From NCBI GenBank assembly GCA_035552595.1, contig DASZKZ010000035.1, positions 1-64,000 on the forward strand: DNA of 64,000 nucleotides. Reading direction: 5' to 3'. The number at the start of each line of letters is the position of its first letter. The stretch's first letter is position 1. The DNA comes from Aeolococcus sp035552595. Its GTDB lineage: Bacteria > Chloroflexota > Dormibacteria > Aeolococcales > Aeolococcaceae. The position numbers and the translations under genes are program-made. This document shows positions 33,744 through 42,034 of the stretch, one piece after another. The notes beneath the pieces were generated by a model that was given only the letters and a program-made list of their open reading frames with translations, did no database searches and was not told the origin of the DNA.

Positions 33744-34286
33744 ATGCCTGCACCACGCGACCGGAAGCGATCCGGCGAGCACAAGCCGGCGCGGGTGGCC
33801 AAGAAGGGACCCGGCCGCCCGGTTCGTGCCGCCGCACATGGCTTCCCCGCGGTGACCGACGCCGACTTCACCCTGGAGTCGCCTCGTGCATTCCGGGTGC
33901 CGGCCGAATACCGCCCCGAGTCCACGGCGGGGTTGCGCAGGGAGCTCATCGACCTCCGCGCCGAGGTCCACCGCCTGGCAGCCGAGATCGACAAGCTCTG
34001 GGCGCGCGAGCGCGGTCGCGCCGCCACGCCAGGACGTACCGCACGCAGCATCGCCGGCAAGCCCGTCCGTACCGGGACCCGGGCGTCGCGTCCGGCGGGT
34101 GGAAGCGCGCCTGCCGGTGCCGGTCGGGCCGGCCCCAAGGGCGGAGGCGCGGCGGGGAGGACGGCTGCCGGCCGCGGTACGGGAGGGCCCAAGCGATCCC
34201 CCGGCGCCAAGCGTGGCCCGGGGTGGGCCAAGCCCAAGAGCCGGCCACGGCGGTCGGGGACCACTCCCCGGCGGAAGGGCCGCTGA
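33744..34286 (+). CDS. Basic low-complexity protein, histone-H1-like tail
   Basis: I do not recognise a family for this 180-residue protein. Residues 1-45 are basic and disordered (RKRSGEHKPARVAKKGPGRP). Residues 60-95 form a helical segment that looks like a short coiled coil (LRRELIDLRAEVHRLAAEID). The remainder is Arg/Gly/Ala/Pro/Lys low complexity ending RPRRSGTTPRRKGR. The composition suggests binding to nucleic acid or another polyanion, as in H1-like bacterial proteins. ATG 33744 has GGGGAG 7 bases upstream. Compare the basic tail of S20 in this window. Confidence 0.6.
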   Translation: MPAPRDRKRSGEHKPARVAKKGPGRPVRAAAHGFPAVTDADFTLESPRAFRVPAEYRPESTAGLRRELIDLRAEVHRLAAEIDKLWARERGRAATPGRTARSIAGKPVRTGTRASRPAGGSAPAGAGRAGPKGGGAAGRTAAGRGTGGPKRSPGAKRGPGWAKPKSRPRRSGTTPRRKGR

Positions 34287-34296
34287 CGAAGACAGC

Positions 34297-34302
34297 TATC
34301 CT
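34297..34302 (+). promoter_or_regulatory. -10 hexamer TATCCT of the 34310 gene
   Basis: TATCCT followed by 7 bases and GTG 34310, with no Shine-Dalgarno. Confidence 0.5.
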
Positions 34303-34309
34303 CCCTGAC

Positions 34310-34576
34310 GTGGCAGAGCACGTCCGCGTTCGCAAGGTCTCTACCCGGGAGGGCAGGCCCGAGATGCTCGACGACGGTCACGTCGTGGAAGGCGACGAAC
34401 TGCAGTCGCCGACCCCTGGAATGCCCTACAGCGTGCGGCGCAGCGTGGTCGAGCACGAGGACGCCCCCGACGTCTTCATGACCTCTCCCATCCGGGCGGT
34501 GATCACCGACAACGCGGGCACCATCACGCTGCTGACCGACAACTCGCGCTACGCCGTCGAGGTGATCGGCCGCTGA
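34310..34576 (+). CDS. Small hypothetical protein
   Basis: An 88-residue acidic protein of unknown function. The first half is polar (VRVRKVSTREGRPEMLDDGH). The second half looks like a small beta structure (MTSPIRAVITDNAGTITLL, then RYAVEVIGR). I fix the start at GTG 34310 because the -10 hexamer ends 7 bases upstream, and the open frame before it overlaps the preceding gene. No membrane segment or signal peptide. Confidence 0.5.
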   Translation: MAEHVRVRKVSTREGRPEMLDDGHVVEGDELQSPTPGMPYSVRRSVVEHEDAPDVFMTSPIRAVITDNAGTITLLTDNSRYAVEVIGR

Positions 34577-34610
34577 TGACCCCGACTCCGGCGGCCGGGA
34601 TCACCTACCC

Positions 34611-35861
34611 TTGGAGCTTGCCGCCGAATCGCCACGTGGTGCCGTCCCATTGAGCGAACACGTCAGAGACGACGAACCCTACCTCCTCGTGGAGGAGGTG
34701 GCTGAACGCCTCGGCCTTCCTCTCTCGGTCCTCCTGCACCGGGTCGAGGCTGGCGACATCCCCGCCCAGCGCATCGAGAGCGAGGAGGGGGTCCACTATG
34801 CGCTGCGGCTCGGCGATCTCGGCATCGAGCTGGACGACCAGGGCCTCCGCTCGTCGGCCATCGGCGACGACGGCGGGGACAGCTTCGAGGGGAGCACGGG
34901 CGAGGAGGCCCTGGACGAGGAGAGCACCCTCTCCTCCGTCTTCTCCCGGGACGACACCACCCCCAGCGTCGCCCACGCCATCGTGTCCGCCTTCAACAGC
35001 GGGCCGGAGCCGCTGCCGCGCCAGCGGCTTGGCAGCCTCAACGTCACGGGCCGGCGCGTCGACGATGAGGACGTGGCCGTCGGCGTCGAAGCGGCCTCTG
35101 ACCGCCAGTGGTCAGATCCCGACGCCCTCGAACCCGTCCGCGAGACCGAGCTGCCACGGCCGGCGTGGTCGGGGCGACCGCGGGAGCCGCAGGAGGCACC
35201 CAGCTGGCTGACCCCGCGCTCAGCCGCGGCCGAGGTGGTTGCGAATGACCCCGTCGATGACCCCATCGATGGGTCGCAGGGCGCTGCGGAGGTCGCAGAC
35301 GCCGGCGCCCTGGACGTGGCCGAGACAGCTGGCGTGAGCTCGATCGACGACGACCCCGTCCCGCCGCCGGCTCACCCCAGCCTGCACGCTGAGAGAGACG
35401 GGGTCCACCTCGACGAGGAGGGCACGGTCGCCCAGCTGGCGATGCCCCCGCCGCCCTCGCCGTCCGCGCAGGTGGGCATCCTGGGCGCCGCGTCGCCGGG
35501 TCCTCACGGCGATCTGGCGTCGATGTCCCTGGACGCACGCGAGCTGGTCGCGGGCCTCCTCGACCGGTGGGAGCGCACGCTCGAGCAGCGCATCTACACC
35601 GAGCAGCGGCAGCGCTTTCAAACCGAGCTGGTCGCCAGGCAGAACATGGTCAAGCAGCTGCAGATGGAGCTGCACTCGGCGCGTGCCGAGCACGCCGCGG
35701 CGCAGGCGGAGAAGGACCGCGTCCTGGCCGAGAAGGAGCGCGAGCTCGCCGACCGGGAGCGTGACCTCGCCGAGAGCCGCAGGCTCGCCCAGGAGGCGGA
35801 GCGGGTGGCCGTCCCCGCCGCGTCCCACCGTCGCCGCTGGTTCTGGAATCGCGACGACTGA
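34611..35861 (+). CDS. Protein with MerR/excisionase-like N-terminus and C-terminal coiled coil
   Basis: A 416-residue protein of unknown role. An N-terminal segment (about 22-75) resembles a helix-turn-helix_17/excisionase fold: EPYLLVEEVAERLGLPLSVL, then IPAQRIESEEGVHYALRLGD. Residues 80-300 are acidic and low complexity, probably disordered. The end is a long heptad-like coiled coil (MSLDARELVAGLLDRWERTL onward, then repeats of KERELADRERDLAE), finishing with a basic/aromatic RRRWFWNRDD. Start is uncertain: TTG 34611 or TTG 34650. It could be a scaffold or nucleoid-linked protein. Confidence 0.6.
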   Translation: MELAAESPRGAVPLSEHVRDDEPYLLVEEVAERLGLPLSVLLHRVEAGDIPAQRIESEEGVHYALRLGDLGIELDDQGLRSSAIGDDGGDSFEGSTGEEALDEESTLSSVFSRDDTTPSVAHAIVSAFNSGPEPLPRQRLGSLNVTGRRVDDEDVAVGVEAASDRQWSDPDALEPVRETELPRPAWSGRPREPQEAPSWLTPRSAAAEVVANDPVDDPIDGSQGAAEVADAGALDVAETAGVSSIDDDPVPPPAHPSLHAERDGVHLDEEGTVAQLAMPPPPSPSAQVGILGAASPGPHGDLASMSLDARELVAGLLDRWERTLEQRIYTEQRQRFQTELVARQNMVKQLQMELHSARAEHAAAQAEKDRVLAEKERELADRERDLAESRRLAQEAERVAVPAASHRRRWFWNRDD

Positions 35862-35880
35862 CAGCTCGCCGAGTGGATCC

Positions 35881-37317
35881 GTGGCCGCAGCCGCGCCTCC
35901 TGCGGGCGCGCGCTACTCGAGCCCGGCCGGCCGCTGGATCATCGCGGCCACGGTGCTCGGGTCCGGTGTGGCCTTCCTGGACTCGACGGTCGTCAACGTC
36001 GCCCTGCCCACCATCGCGCGCGACCTCCACACCGGTCTCACCGACCTGCAGTGGATCTCGGATGCCTATCTGCTCACCCTGGGCGCGCTGATCATCCTGG
36101 GCGGCTCGCTCGGCGACCGCTTCGGACGGCGCTGGATCTTCGTGCTCGGACTGACTGCTTTCACAGCGGCCTCGGTGATCTGCGGGCTCGCGCCCAACAC
36201 CCTGGTGTTGATCGTGGCTCGCGCCCTTCAGGGTATTGGCGGAGCGCTCCTCGTCCCCGGCAGCCTGGCCATCATCTCGGCCAGCTTCGCCGCTCAGGAC
36301 CGCGCCCGCGCCGTCGGGCTCTGGTCCGGATTGAGCGGGGTGAGCGTCGCCGTCGGTCCTTTCTTCGGCGGATGGCTGGTCGACTCGGTGTCGTGGCGGG
36401 CCATCTTCTTCATCAATGTTCCGCTGTCGGCGGCCGCGGTGGCCATCGCCGTGCGGCATGTCCCCGAGACCCGCGACGACACCGCCACGGGCCGCCCCGA
36501 CTTTGTCGGCGCCGCCGTCATCTCGCTGGGACTTGCCGGCGTCGTCTACGCGCTCATCGAGGGACCGAGCAACGGGTGGTCTGCGGCCGCGCTCTCAGCC
36601 GGCATCGTCGGTGCCTTGCTGCTGCTGGCCTTTCCCTTCACCGAGCTGCGGGTGCGCTCCCCCATGGTGCCGCTGAGGATCTTTGCCTCCCGGCAGTTCA
36701 GCGGCGCCAACCTGACCACGTTCGCGGTGTACGCGGCTCTGTCGGTGACCGCTTTCCTGCTGATCCTCCACCTCCAGCAGGACCTCCACTACTCCGCGCT
36801 GGGTGCGGGCACGGCGTTCCTGCCCGCCAGCGTCCTGCTCATCCTCTTCTCCTCCCGGGCCGGGGCGTTGGCCCAGCGCATCGGTCCGCGGGTGCCGATG
36901 ACGGTCGGTCCGCTGCTGGCCGCCGTGGGTCTGATCATGCTGTCCGGCATCCAGCCTGGGGACAGCTACCTGGCGGCGGTGCTCCCGGGCGTGCTGGTGT
37001 TCGGCGCCGGTCTGACCGTGATCGTCGCCCCCCTCACCGCAGCCGTGATGGCGGCGGTGGAACCGCACCACCTCGGGGTGGGGTCGGCGATCAACAATGC
37101 CACCGCCCGCATCGGCGGGATGCTCGCCGTGGCCGTGGTGCCCGCGCTGGCCGGACTGACCGGAGCGTCAACGCACCTGGCCGGCGTGTCGCTGACCAAC
37201 GGTTTCACAGCCTCCATGCGTATCAGCGCGGCGATGCTCGTTGCCGGCGGGCTGATCGCGGCGATCTCCATCCGGCGCATCGCTCCCGTCACACCGGCGA
37301 CGGCCGCCACGGCATAA
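35881..37317 (+). CDS. MFS drug exporter, DHA2 (EmrB/QacA) family, 14 TM
   Basis: A 478-residue proton-driven exporter. Motif D1 LDSTVVNVALPTIARDL lies in the first helix, motif A is GSLGDRFGRRW, and motif C-like GLWSGLSGVSVAVGPFFGGW lies in the fifth. Fourteen hydrophobic segments can be counted, which places it in DHA2 and not DHA1. Substrates in the family are lipophilic cations or antibiotics. GTG start 35881, 19 bases after the previous gene. No adjacent TetR or MarR regulator. Confidence 0.9.
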   Translation: MAAAAPPAGARYSSPAGRWIIAATVLGSGVAFLDSTVVNVALPTIARDLHTGLTDLQWISDAYLLTLGALIILGGSLGDRFGRRWIFVLGLTAFTAASVICGLAPNTLVLIVARALQGIGGALLVPGSLAIISASFAAQDRARAVGLWSGLSGVSVAVGPFFGGWLVDSVSWRAIFFINVPLSAAAVAIAVRHVPETRDDTATGRPDFVGAAVISLGLAGVVYALIEGPSNGWSAAALSAGIVGALLLLAFPFTELRVRSPMVPLRIFASRQFSGANLTTFAVYAALSVTAFLLILHLQQDLHYSALGAGTAFLPASVLLILFSSRAGALAQRIGPRVPMTVGPLLAAVGLIMLSGIQPGDSYLAAVLPGVLVFGAGLTVIVAPLTAAVMAAVEPHHLGVGSAINNATARIGGMLAVAVVPALAGLTGASTHLAGVSLTNGFTASMRISAAMLVAGGLIAAISIRRIAPVTPATAATA

Positions 37318-37357
37318 CGGCGGGGGGCGCCCCGGCCGGCCCGTGCGAGAGGCGGCC

Positions 37358-37363
37358 TACCAT
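37358..37363 (+). promoter_or_regulatory. -10 hexamer TACCAT of dnaG
   Basis: TACCAT followed by 6 bases and ATG 37370, with no Shine-Dalgarno. Confidence 0.57.
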
Positions 37364-37369
37364 CCCGTC

Positions 37370-39211
37370 ATGGCACGTGACGCGGTCGCCGAGATCAAGG
37401 CTCGCCTCGACATCGTCGACGTGGTGGGCGGCTACGTCACCCTCCAGCGCGCGGGACGGGGCCATCGCGCCCTCTGCCCCTTCCACTCCGAGAAGACCCC
37501 CTCCTTCAACGTCAGCCAGGATCGTCAGGCCTGGTACTGCTTCGGGTGCCAGGAGGGCGGCGACATGTTCACCTTCGTCGAGAAGGTCGAGCACACCGAC
37601 TTCCGTGCCGCCCTCGAGCTCCTCGCCGAGAAGGCCGGCGTCGAGCTCGAGGCCGCGGCACAGAGCGGGGAGCGGCGGGGGGCCTCGCGGCGGCGCAAGC
37701 GCATCCTCGAGCTCAACGCCCGGGCGGCCGCTTTCTTCGAGCACGTCCTCTGGTCGAGCCCGGCCGGGGGCGACGGGCGCGGGCTCCTGGAGGCGCGAGC
37801 GGTCACGGAGACGCGAGCCCGGACCTTCGGCGTGGGCTTCGCGCCGGCCGGGGGCGGTGGGGAGGATGCACTCTCGCGCTATCTCACCGACCGCGCCACG
37901 GCGACCGCGGACGAGATCGTCGACGCCGGGCTGGCCCATCACGCCCGCGGCGGCCGGCTCCGCGATCGCTTCCGCCATCGCCTCGTCTTCCCCATCCGCG
38001 ATGAGCGCGGCGAGGTCATCGCCTTCGGGGCGCGGGCGCTGGGTGACGACGTCCCCAAGTACCTCAACTCCCCCGAGACCTCGGTCTATCACAAGGGGAG
38101 CGCGCTCTTCGGCCTCGATCTCGCGCGCGTCGCCATGCACGACCGGAGGATCGCTGTGATCGTCGAGGGGTACTTCGACGTCATGGCCGCGCACCTCGCA
38201 GGGGTTGCCAACACGGTGGCCAGCAGCGGTACGGCACTGACCCGCGAACAGGCCAAGGTGATCTCGCGCCACGCCGACAGCGTGGTGCTCTGCTTCGACG
38301 CCGACGAGGCGGGGCGAGCAGCCACCTCGCGGGCCGTGGACGTGGTCGCCGGCGAGGGTCTGCCGGCCCGCATCTGCCTTCTGCCGGAGGGATGCAAGGA
38401 CCCCGACGAGCTGGTCCGCGCCGACCCCGGCGCGTTCGCGGCGGTGGTGGAGGGGGCGCCGCCCGAATGGCAGGTGCTGCTCGACCGCGCTCTGGGCGGC
38501 GACGAGGGCGGCAGCATCGACGCCCGGCGAGCGGCCGCGGAGCGCGCCGTCGCGCTGCTGACGCGCATCCCGGAGGCCACGGCCCGCGAGCTCTACGTGC
38601 AGCAGGCGGCGCGCCGCCTCAACCTCACCGCGGCGACACTCGCCTCGGACGTGGTCACGCGCAGGGGCCGCCCGGCCACGGGGCGGCCCCTGCGCGTGAC
38701 CACGGCGCCGCCGGTGAGCGCCTCACCGGCCGCGGTGCCCGGGCCGCCGCTGCCACCGGCGGCCGCGTGGGATGGCTATCTGGCCACTCTCTGCGTGCAC
38801 CGTCCCGAGATCGCCAGGCGGATCACCGGAGAGTTCGAGCTCGACATCGCCGCCATCCAGCACCCCCTGGCGCGGCGGATGGTCCAGATCGCCCTGGAGA
38901 CCCCCGCCGGAGAATCGTTCCCACTCACCGCACTGGCTCCCCACGAGCGCGACTTCGCCGCCGGCCTGCTGGTGCGGACGGTGCCGGAGCTGCTCAGCGA
39001 GAGCCGCGTCGGCGACCTCGACACCGCCCTCGCGGACTGTGTCCGGCTGGTCGCCGAGGCGCAGCGGGTCACCGAGATCTCCGAGGTGGTCCGGCGCATG
39101 GCCGCCGCCAAAGAGCGCGGCGACGACACCGAGGTGGGTGTTCTGGCTGCGCGGTTGCGCCAGCTCGCCACCGCCTCTCCGCGACTGCGCCGCAGTGCGG
39201 GGACCGGCTGA
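37370..39211 (+). CDS. dnaG: DNA primase
   Basis: Synthesises RNA primers at the replication fork. The 613-residue protein has the N-terminal CHC2 zinc finger with ligands Cys36, His39, Cys57 and Cys60 (ALCPFHSEKTPSF, WYCFGCQEGGD), the catalytic core with SPETSVYHKGSALFGLD and the TOPRIM segment VIVEGYFDVMAAHLAG...CFDADEAGRAA. A Pro-rich linker (about 440-460) leads to the C-terminal helicase-interaction region. I start at ATG 37370, consistent with the leaderless promoter. rpoD follows after 112 bases, as in many bacteria. Confidence 0.96.
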   Translation: MARDAVAEIKARLDIVDVVGGYVTLQRAGRGHRALCPFHSEKTPSFNVSQDRQAWYCFGCQEGGDMFTFVEKVEHTDFRAALELLAEKAGVELEAAAQSGERRGASRRRKRILELNARAAAFFEHVLWSSPAGGDGRGLLEARAVTETRARTFGVGFAPAGGGGEDALSRYLTDRATATADEIVDAGLAHHARGGRLRDRFRHRLVFPIRDERGEVIAFGARALGDDVPKYLNSPETSVYHKGSALFGLDLARVAMHDRRIAVIVEGYFDVMAAHLAGVANTVASSGTALTREQAKVISRHADSVVLCFDADEAGRAATSRAVDVVAGEGLPARICLLPEGCKDPDELVRADPGAFAAVVEGAPPEWQVLLDRALGGDEGGSIDARRAAAERAVALLTRIPEATARELYVQQAARRLNLTAATLASDVVTRRGRPATGRPLRVTTAPPVSASPAAVPGPPLPPAAAWDGYLATLCVHRPEIARRITGEFELDIAAIQHPLARRMVQIALETPAGESFPLTALAPHERDFAAGLLVRTVPELLSESRVGDLDTALADCVRLVAEAQRVTEISEVVRRMAAAKERGDDTEVGVLAARLRQLATASPRLRRSAGTG

Positions 39212-39323
39212 GCGGAACGGCTCTGACCGCCGGGTCGTAGCGGATCCACCGATGTTTGCGTTGAATGAAGGTGAGGAACCCTGAGCTAGCTGTGGATGAA
39301 CTGTTGGGACCGGAGGAGGGGAC

Positions 39324-40412
39324 GTGACGATTGCTGCGGCCCCCGACCAGCTCATCTCCGTGGCTGAATCGCTGATCGTGCGCGGCAAGGAGCAGGGCTT
39401 TCTCACCCCTGACGACATCCTCGCCTCCTTTCCGGAGATCGAGGCTGAACCGGATCACCTGGAGCGGATCTTCGGCGCGTTCACTGACGTGGGAATCGCG
39501 GTCAGCGACGGTGATCGTGATTTCGACACCGTCGAAGAGATCGACGACGACACCATCGCCAAGGCTGAGGCGGCCGATTCGGTGTCCTTCGACGACCCGG
39601 TGCGCATGTACCTCCGCGAGATCGGCCGCGTCGAGCTCCTCAAAGCCGAGCAGGAGGTGCACTACGCCAAGCTCATCGAGCAGGGCGACCTCGCCGCCAA
39701 AGACGCGCTCACCGAGGCCAACCTGCGCCTGGTGGTGTCCATCGCCAAGAAGTACATCGGCCGCGGCATGTCCTTTCTCGACCTCATCCAGGAGGGCAAC
39801 CTCGGGCTCATCCGCGCCGTTGAGAAGTTCGACTATCACCGCGGTTTCAAGTTCTCCACCTACGCGACCTGGTGGATCCGGCAGGCGATCACGCGCGCCA
39901 TCGCCGACCAGGGGCGCACCATCCGCGTTCCTGTCCACATGGTCGAGGCCATCAACAAGCTGATCCGGGTATCGCGCCGCCTCCTCCAGGAGCTGGGCCG
40001 GGATCCCACCGACGACGAGATCGCCGAGGAGCTGGGCCTCGATCCCGAGCGCGTCCGCGAGATCCGCAAGATCTCGCGGGATCCCGTGTCGCTGGAGACA
40101 CCGGTCGGCGATGAGGAGGACGCGCACCTCGGCGATTTCGTCGAGGACAAGGACGCGGAGACCCCACCGGACGCGGCGTCGACGGCGATCCTGCACAGCG
40201 AGATGGAGGGCATCCTCGACACGCTCACCCCCCGTGAGCGCCGGGTTCTGCAGCTGCGATTTGGATTGACCGACGGTCACCAGCGCACTCTCGAAGAGGT
40301 GGGCAAGCGCTTCGGCGTCACCAGGGAGCGCATCCGCCAGATCGAGGCCAAGGCCCTGCGCAAGCTGCGCCATCCCTCGCGCAGCCAGAAGCTCCGCGAG
40401 TTCCTCGAATAG
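39324..40412 (+). CDS. rpoD: Housekeeping RNA polymerase sigma factor (sigma-70 group 1)
   Basis: A 362-residue primary sigma factor. Region 1.1-like acidic N-terminus (1-95), region 1.2 (DDPVRMYLREIGRVELL), region 2 with the -10-reading segment FSTYATWWIRQAITRAIADQ, region 3 (IRVPVHMVEAINKL) and region 4.2 helix-turn-helix (TLEEVGKRFGVTRERIRQIE). Its tail RHPSRSQKLREFLE is typical of SigA. GTG start with an excellent GGAGGAGGGG ribosome site, in contrast to the many leaderless genes here. It would be the factor reading the TANNNT elements in this window. Confidence 0.96.
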   Translation: MTIAAAPDQLISVAESLIVRGKEQGFLTPDDILASFPEIEAEPDHLERIFGAFTDVGIAVSDGDRDFDTVEEIDDDTIAKAEAADSVSFDDPVRMYLREIGRVELLKAEQEVHYAKLIEQGDLAAKDALTEANLRLVVSIAKKYIGRGMSFLDLIQEGNLGLIRAVEKFDYHRGFKFSTYATWWIRQAITRAIADQGRTIRVPVHMVEAINKLIRVSRRLLQELGRDPTDDEIAEELGLDPERVREIRKISRDPVSLETPVGDEEDAHLGDFVEDKDAETPPDAASTAILHSEMEGILDTLTPRERRVLQLRFGLTDGHQRTLEEVGKRFGVTRERIRQIEAKALRKLRHPSRSQKLREFLE

Positions 40413-40445
40413 GTCAGGTCGCGGTTCGCTCGAACGTCCGCTCCG

Positions 40446-40451
40446 TATACT
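40446..40451 (+). promoter_or_regulatory. -10 hexamer TATACT upstream of tRNA-Asn
   Basis: TATACT, 47 bases before the mature tRNA-Asn 5' end, implying a 5' leader trimmed by RNase P. No convincing -35. Confidence 0.5.
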
Positions 40452-40498
40452 GCGGGCGTAGCTGACGATCGATCCCACTCGAAAATACCCCACGTTAT

Positions 40499-40573
40499 TC
40501 CGGGTTAGCTCAGCGGTAGAGCAGGCGGCTGTTAACCGCAAGGTCACTGGTTCGAATCCAGTACCCGGAGCCA
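40499..40573 (+). tRNA. tRNA-Asn (anticodon GTT), CCA encoded
   Basis: Acceptor TCCGGGT pairs with ACCCGGA, the D arm is AGCTCAGCGGTAGAGC, the anticodon stem GCGG/CCGC encloses CTGTTAA (anticodon GTT), the T loop is GGTTCGAATCC, the discriminator is G, and CCA is encoded at 40571-40573. Unlike tRNA-Gln in this window, its 3' CCA is in the DNA. Confidence 0.97.
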
Positions 40574-40602
40574 TCACCACTTTCAGAGGGGACGACACCA
40601 TC

Positions 40603-41622
40603 ATGGCCGACAACACAGCACACGTTCCAGCAAGGCCAGACCTCCAACCGACCGAGGACCAGGCGGCCGCGCCCACCACCGATACAACCATCCCGCCCGA
40701 GGCGACCCCCCAGCGCGTCGCGGATGGCGAGGAGCTCACCGGGCACACCGACATCGAGCCCTCCGCCGTCGATGTGATCGGCCGCGCCGATGCCCCGGTG
40801 GCACGCCTCGGTGAGGACCAGCCGGCACCCGCTCTGGTGGGCGCCGTATCCGGCGGGCGAGGCGACGAGACCCGGTTCTCAGAGACCACGGCCTCTCCCT
40901 TCACCCCTCGAGGGACCACCATTCCCAAGGCCGGCGGCGACTACCCCGTCTGGTCCTTCCGTGATGCCCCCGGCCGCCCGGAGCCGGCCGCGCCCCCCCC
41001 GGCCGACCGGCACCAGGCCGAGCTGCCTTTTCCAACCTCCACCGAGCTGGCCGCGCCCGCGCCACGGTCGCAGCCCACGTTCGGGCCGGTGGGACGGTCT
41101 CGGCCGGCGCCGCTGGTGCCGCTTCTTGCGGTTCTGAGCCTCGGCCTCTACGCGGTGGTCTGGCACCACCGGGTCAATCGTGAGCTCGAGGAGTTCGACC
41201 CCAAGCTGCACGCCCGCCCGCTCCGCAGCACGTTCGCGGTGGCGATCCCCTGGCTGGTGGGCTTGCTGGCGACCCTCGCCGGGGCGGCCTTTCTGGTCGC
41301 CGGCCGTCTCTCGGTGCACATCCCCCTGGCGTCCCAGGTCAGCACCGCCAAGGCGCTCTACCTGCTCGCCGGTCTCGCGGTGGTCCCCTACCTGACGCTG
41401 CTGGTGCCGTTCAGCGTGGTGGCGGTGGTGATGAGCCTCGAGCGGCTGCGCTGCGTCGAGGAGCACGTTGGCACGACCACCGACTGCCAGGTGCGCCCGG
41501 TGGGCAGCTCACTTCTCCTCGCCATCCCGGTGGTCGGCGGGCTGGCGCTCCTGGTGCGTGAGCAGCGCAGGCTCAACACCATCTGGGGCGCCATGGCAGC
41601 GGTGGAGCGGTTCTCGCGCTGA
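40603..41622 (+). CDS. DUF4234-like membrane protein with disordered N-terminus
   Basis: A 339-residue protein. The first 165 residues are Pro/Ala/Asp-rich and probably disordered. The C-terminal half has four hydrophobic helices and begins like DUF4234 (LVPLLAVLSLGLYAVVWHHR, VNRELEEFDPK). Further segments are LLATLAGAAFLVAGRLS, LLVPFSVVAVVMSLERLRCV and SSLLLAIPVVGGLALLV. Function unknown. It starts at ATG 40603, 30 bases after tRNA-Asn, with AGAGGGG about 12 bases upstream. Confidence 0.7.
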   Translation: MADNTAHVPARPDLQPTEDQAAAPTTDTTIPPEATPQRVADGEELTGHTDIEPSAVDVIGRADAPVARLGEDQPAPALVGAVSGGRGDETRFSETTASPFTPRGTTIPKAGGDYPVWSFRDAPGRPEPAAPPPADRHQAELPFPTSTELAAPAPRSQPTFGPVGRSRPAPLVPLLAVLSLGLYAVVWHHRVNRELEEFDPKLHARPLRSTFAVAIPWLVGLLATLAGAAFLVAGRLSVHIPLASQVSTAKALYLLAGLAVVPYLTLLVPFSVVAVVMSLERLRCVEEHVGTTTDCQVRPVGSSLLLAIPVVGGLALLVREQRRLNTIWGAMAAVERFSR

Positions 41623-41711
41623 GCACTGCCGATCCGCCGCCGCCACCACCGCCCCCGCCGTCGCAGCAGACGGATGACGGGCTGCCGCGCCCTGCGTCCC
41701 CACGGCGGGGG

Positions 41712-41981
41712 ATGCGCAGGCGCCGCAGCGCGATCAGCACCCCGGCGTTCGTCGATCGCATGGACGTGGCGGATGACGCCGCGGGGCGGGTGGCCATCTT
41801 CGCGGCGGACGAGGCCTCCGAGGGCTTCGAGCCGGCGCCGCGCGCGCCGGTCACGGCCGGGACAGCAGGTGGTCCCGGCCAGCGCCTCGGTGACCTCCTG
41901 GACAGCTCCTTCGGTCCGGCGCTCATCGCCGTCGGTCTGGTGGTCGTTCTCGTCGTGGGCCTACTGCTGAGCCGCCACTGA
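41712..41981 (+). CDS. Small tail-anchored membrane protein
   Basis: An 89-residue protein with a basic start (RRRRSAIS), a polar middle and one C-terminal membrane helix (ALIAVGLVVVLVVGLLLSRH), so it resembles a tail-anchored protein. The frame is open without a standard start back to a CTG at 41619 that overlaps the previous stop (CTGA); that version would add a Pro-rich stretch of 31 residues. ATG 41712 lacks a clear ribosome site but is the conservative choice. Function unknown. Confidence 0.5.
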   Translation: MRRRRSAISTPAFVDRMDVADDAAGRVAIFAADEASEGFEPAPRAPVTAGTAGGPGQRLGDLLDSSFGPALIAVGLVVVLVVGLLLSRH

Positions 41982-42002
41982 GCTTCGTCGCCGACCCTCG
42001 TG

Positions 42003-42024
42003 GTACCACACATCTGTGTGATAC
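42003..42024 (+). promoter_or_regulatory. Inverted repeat operator candidate at the radC promoter
   Basis: Arms GTA-C-CACACA and TGTGTG-A-TAC flank a central TC (inner perfect arms 42007-42012 and 42015-42020, outer arms 42003-42005 and 42022-42024, one mismatch). The right arm runs into the -10 hexamer TACACT (42022-42027), so a bound repressor would block the radC promoter. Confidence 0.5.
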
Positions 42025-42027
42025 ACT
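42022..42027 (+). promoter_or_regulatory. -10 hexamer TACACT of radC
   Basis: TACACT followed by 7 bases and ATG 42035, with no Shine-Dalgarno. The hexamer overlaps the inverted repeat at 42003-42024. Confidence 0.58.
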
Positions 42028-42034
42028 GACGAGT

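Noticed and set aside
39212..39323. A promoter for rpoD (TTGAAT at 39261 with TAGCTG downstream)
   Set aside because: The -10 candidate does not end in T and the spacer is too long. rpoD may be transcribed from the dnaG promoter.
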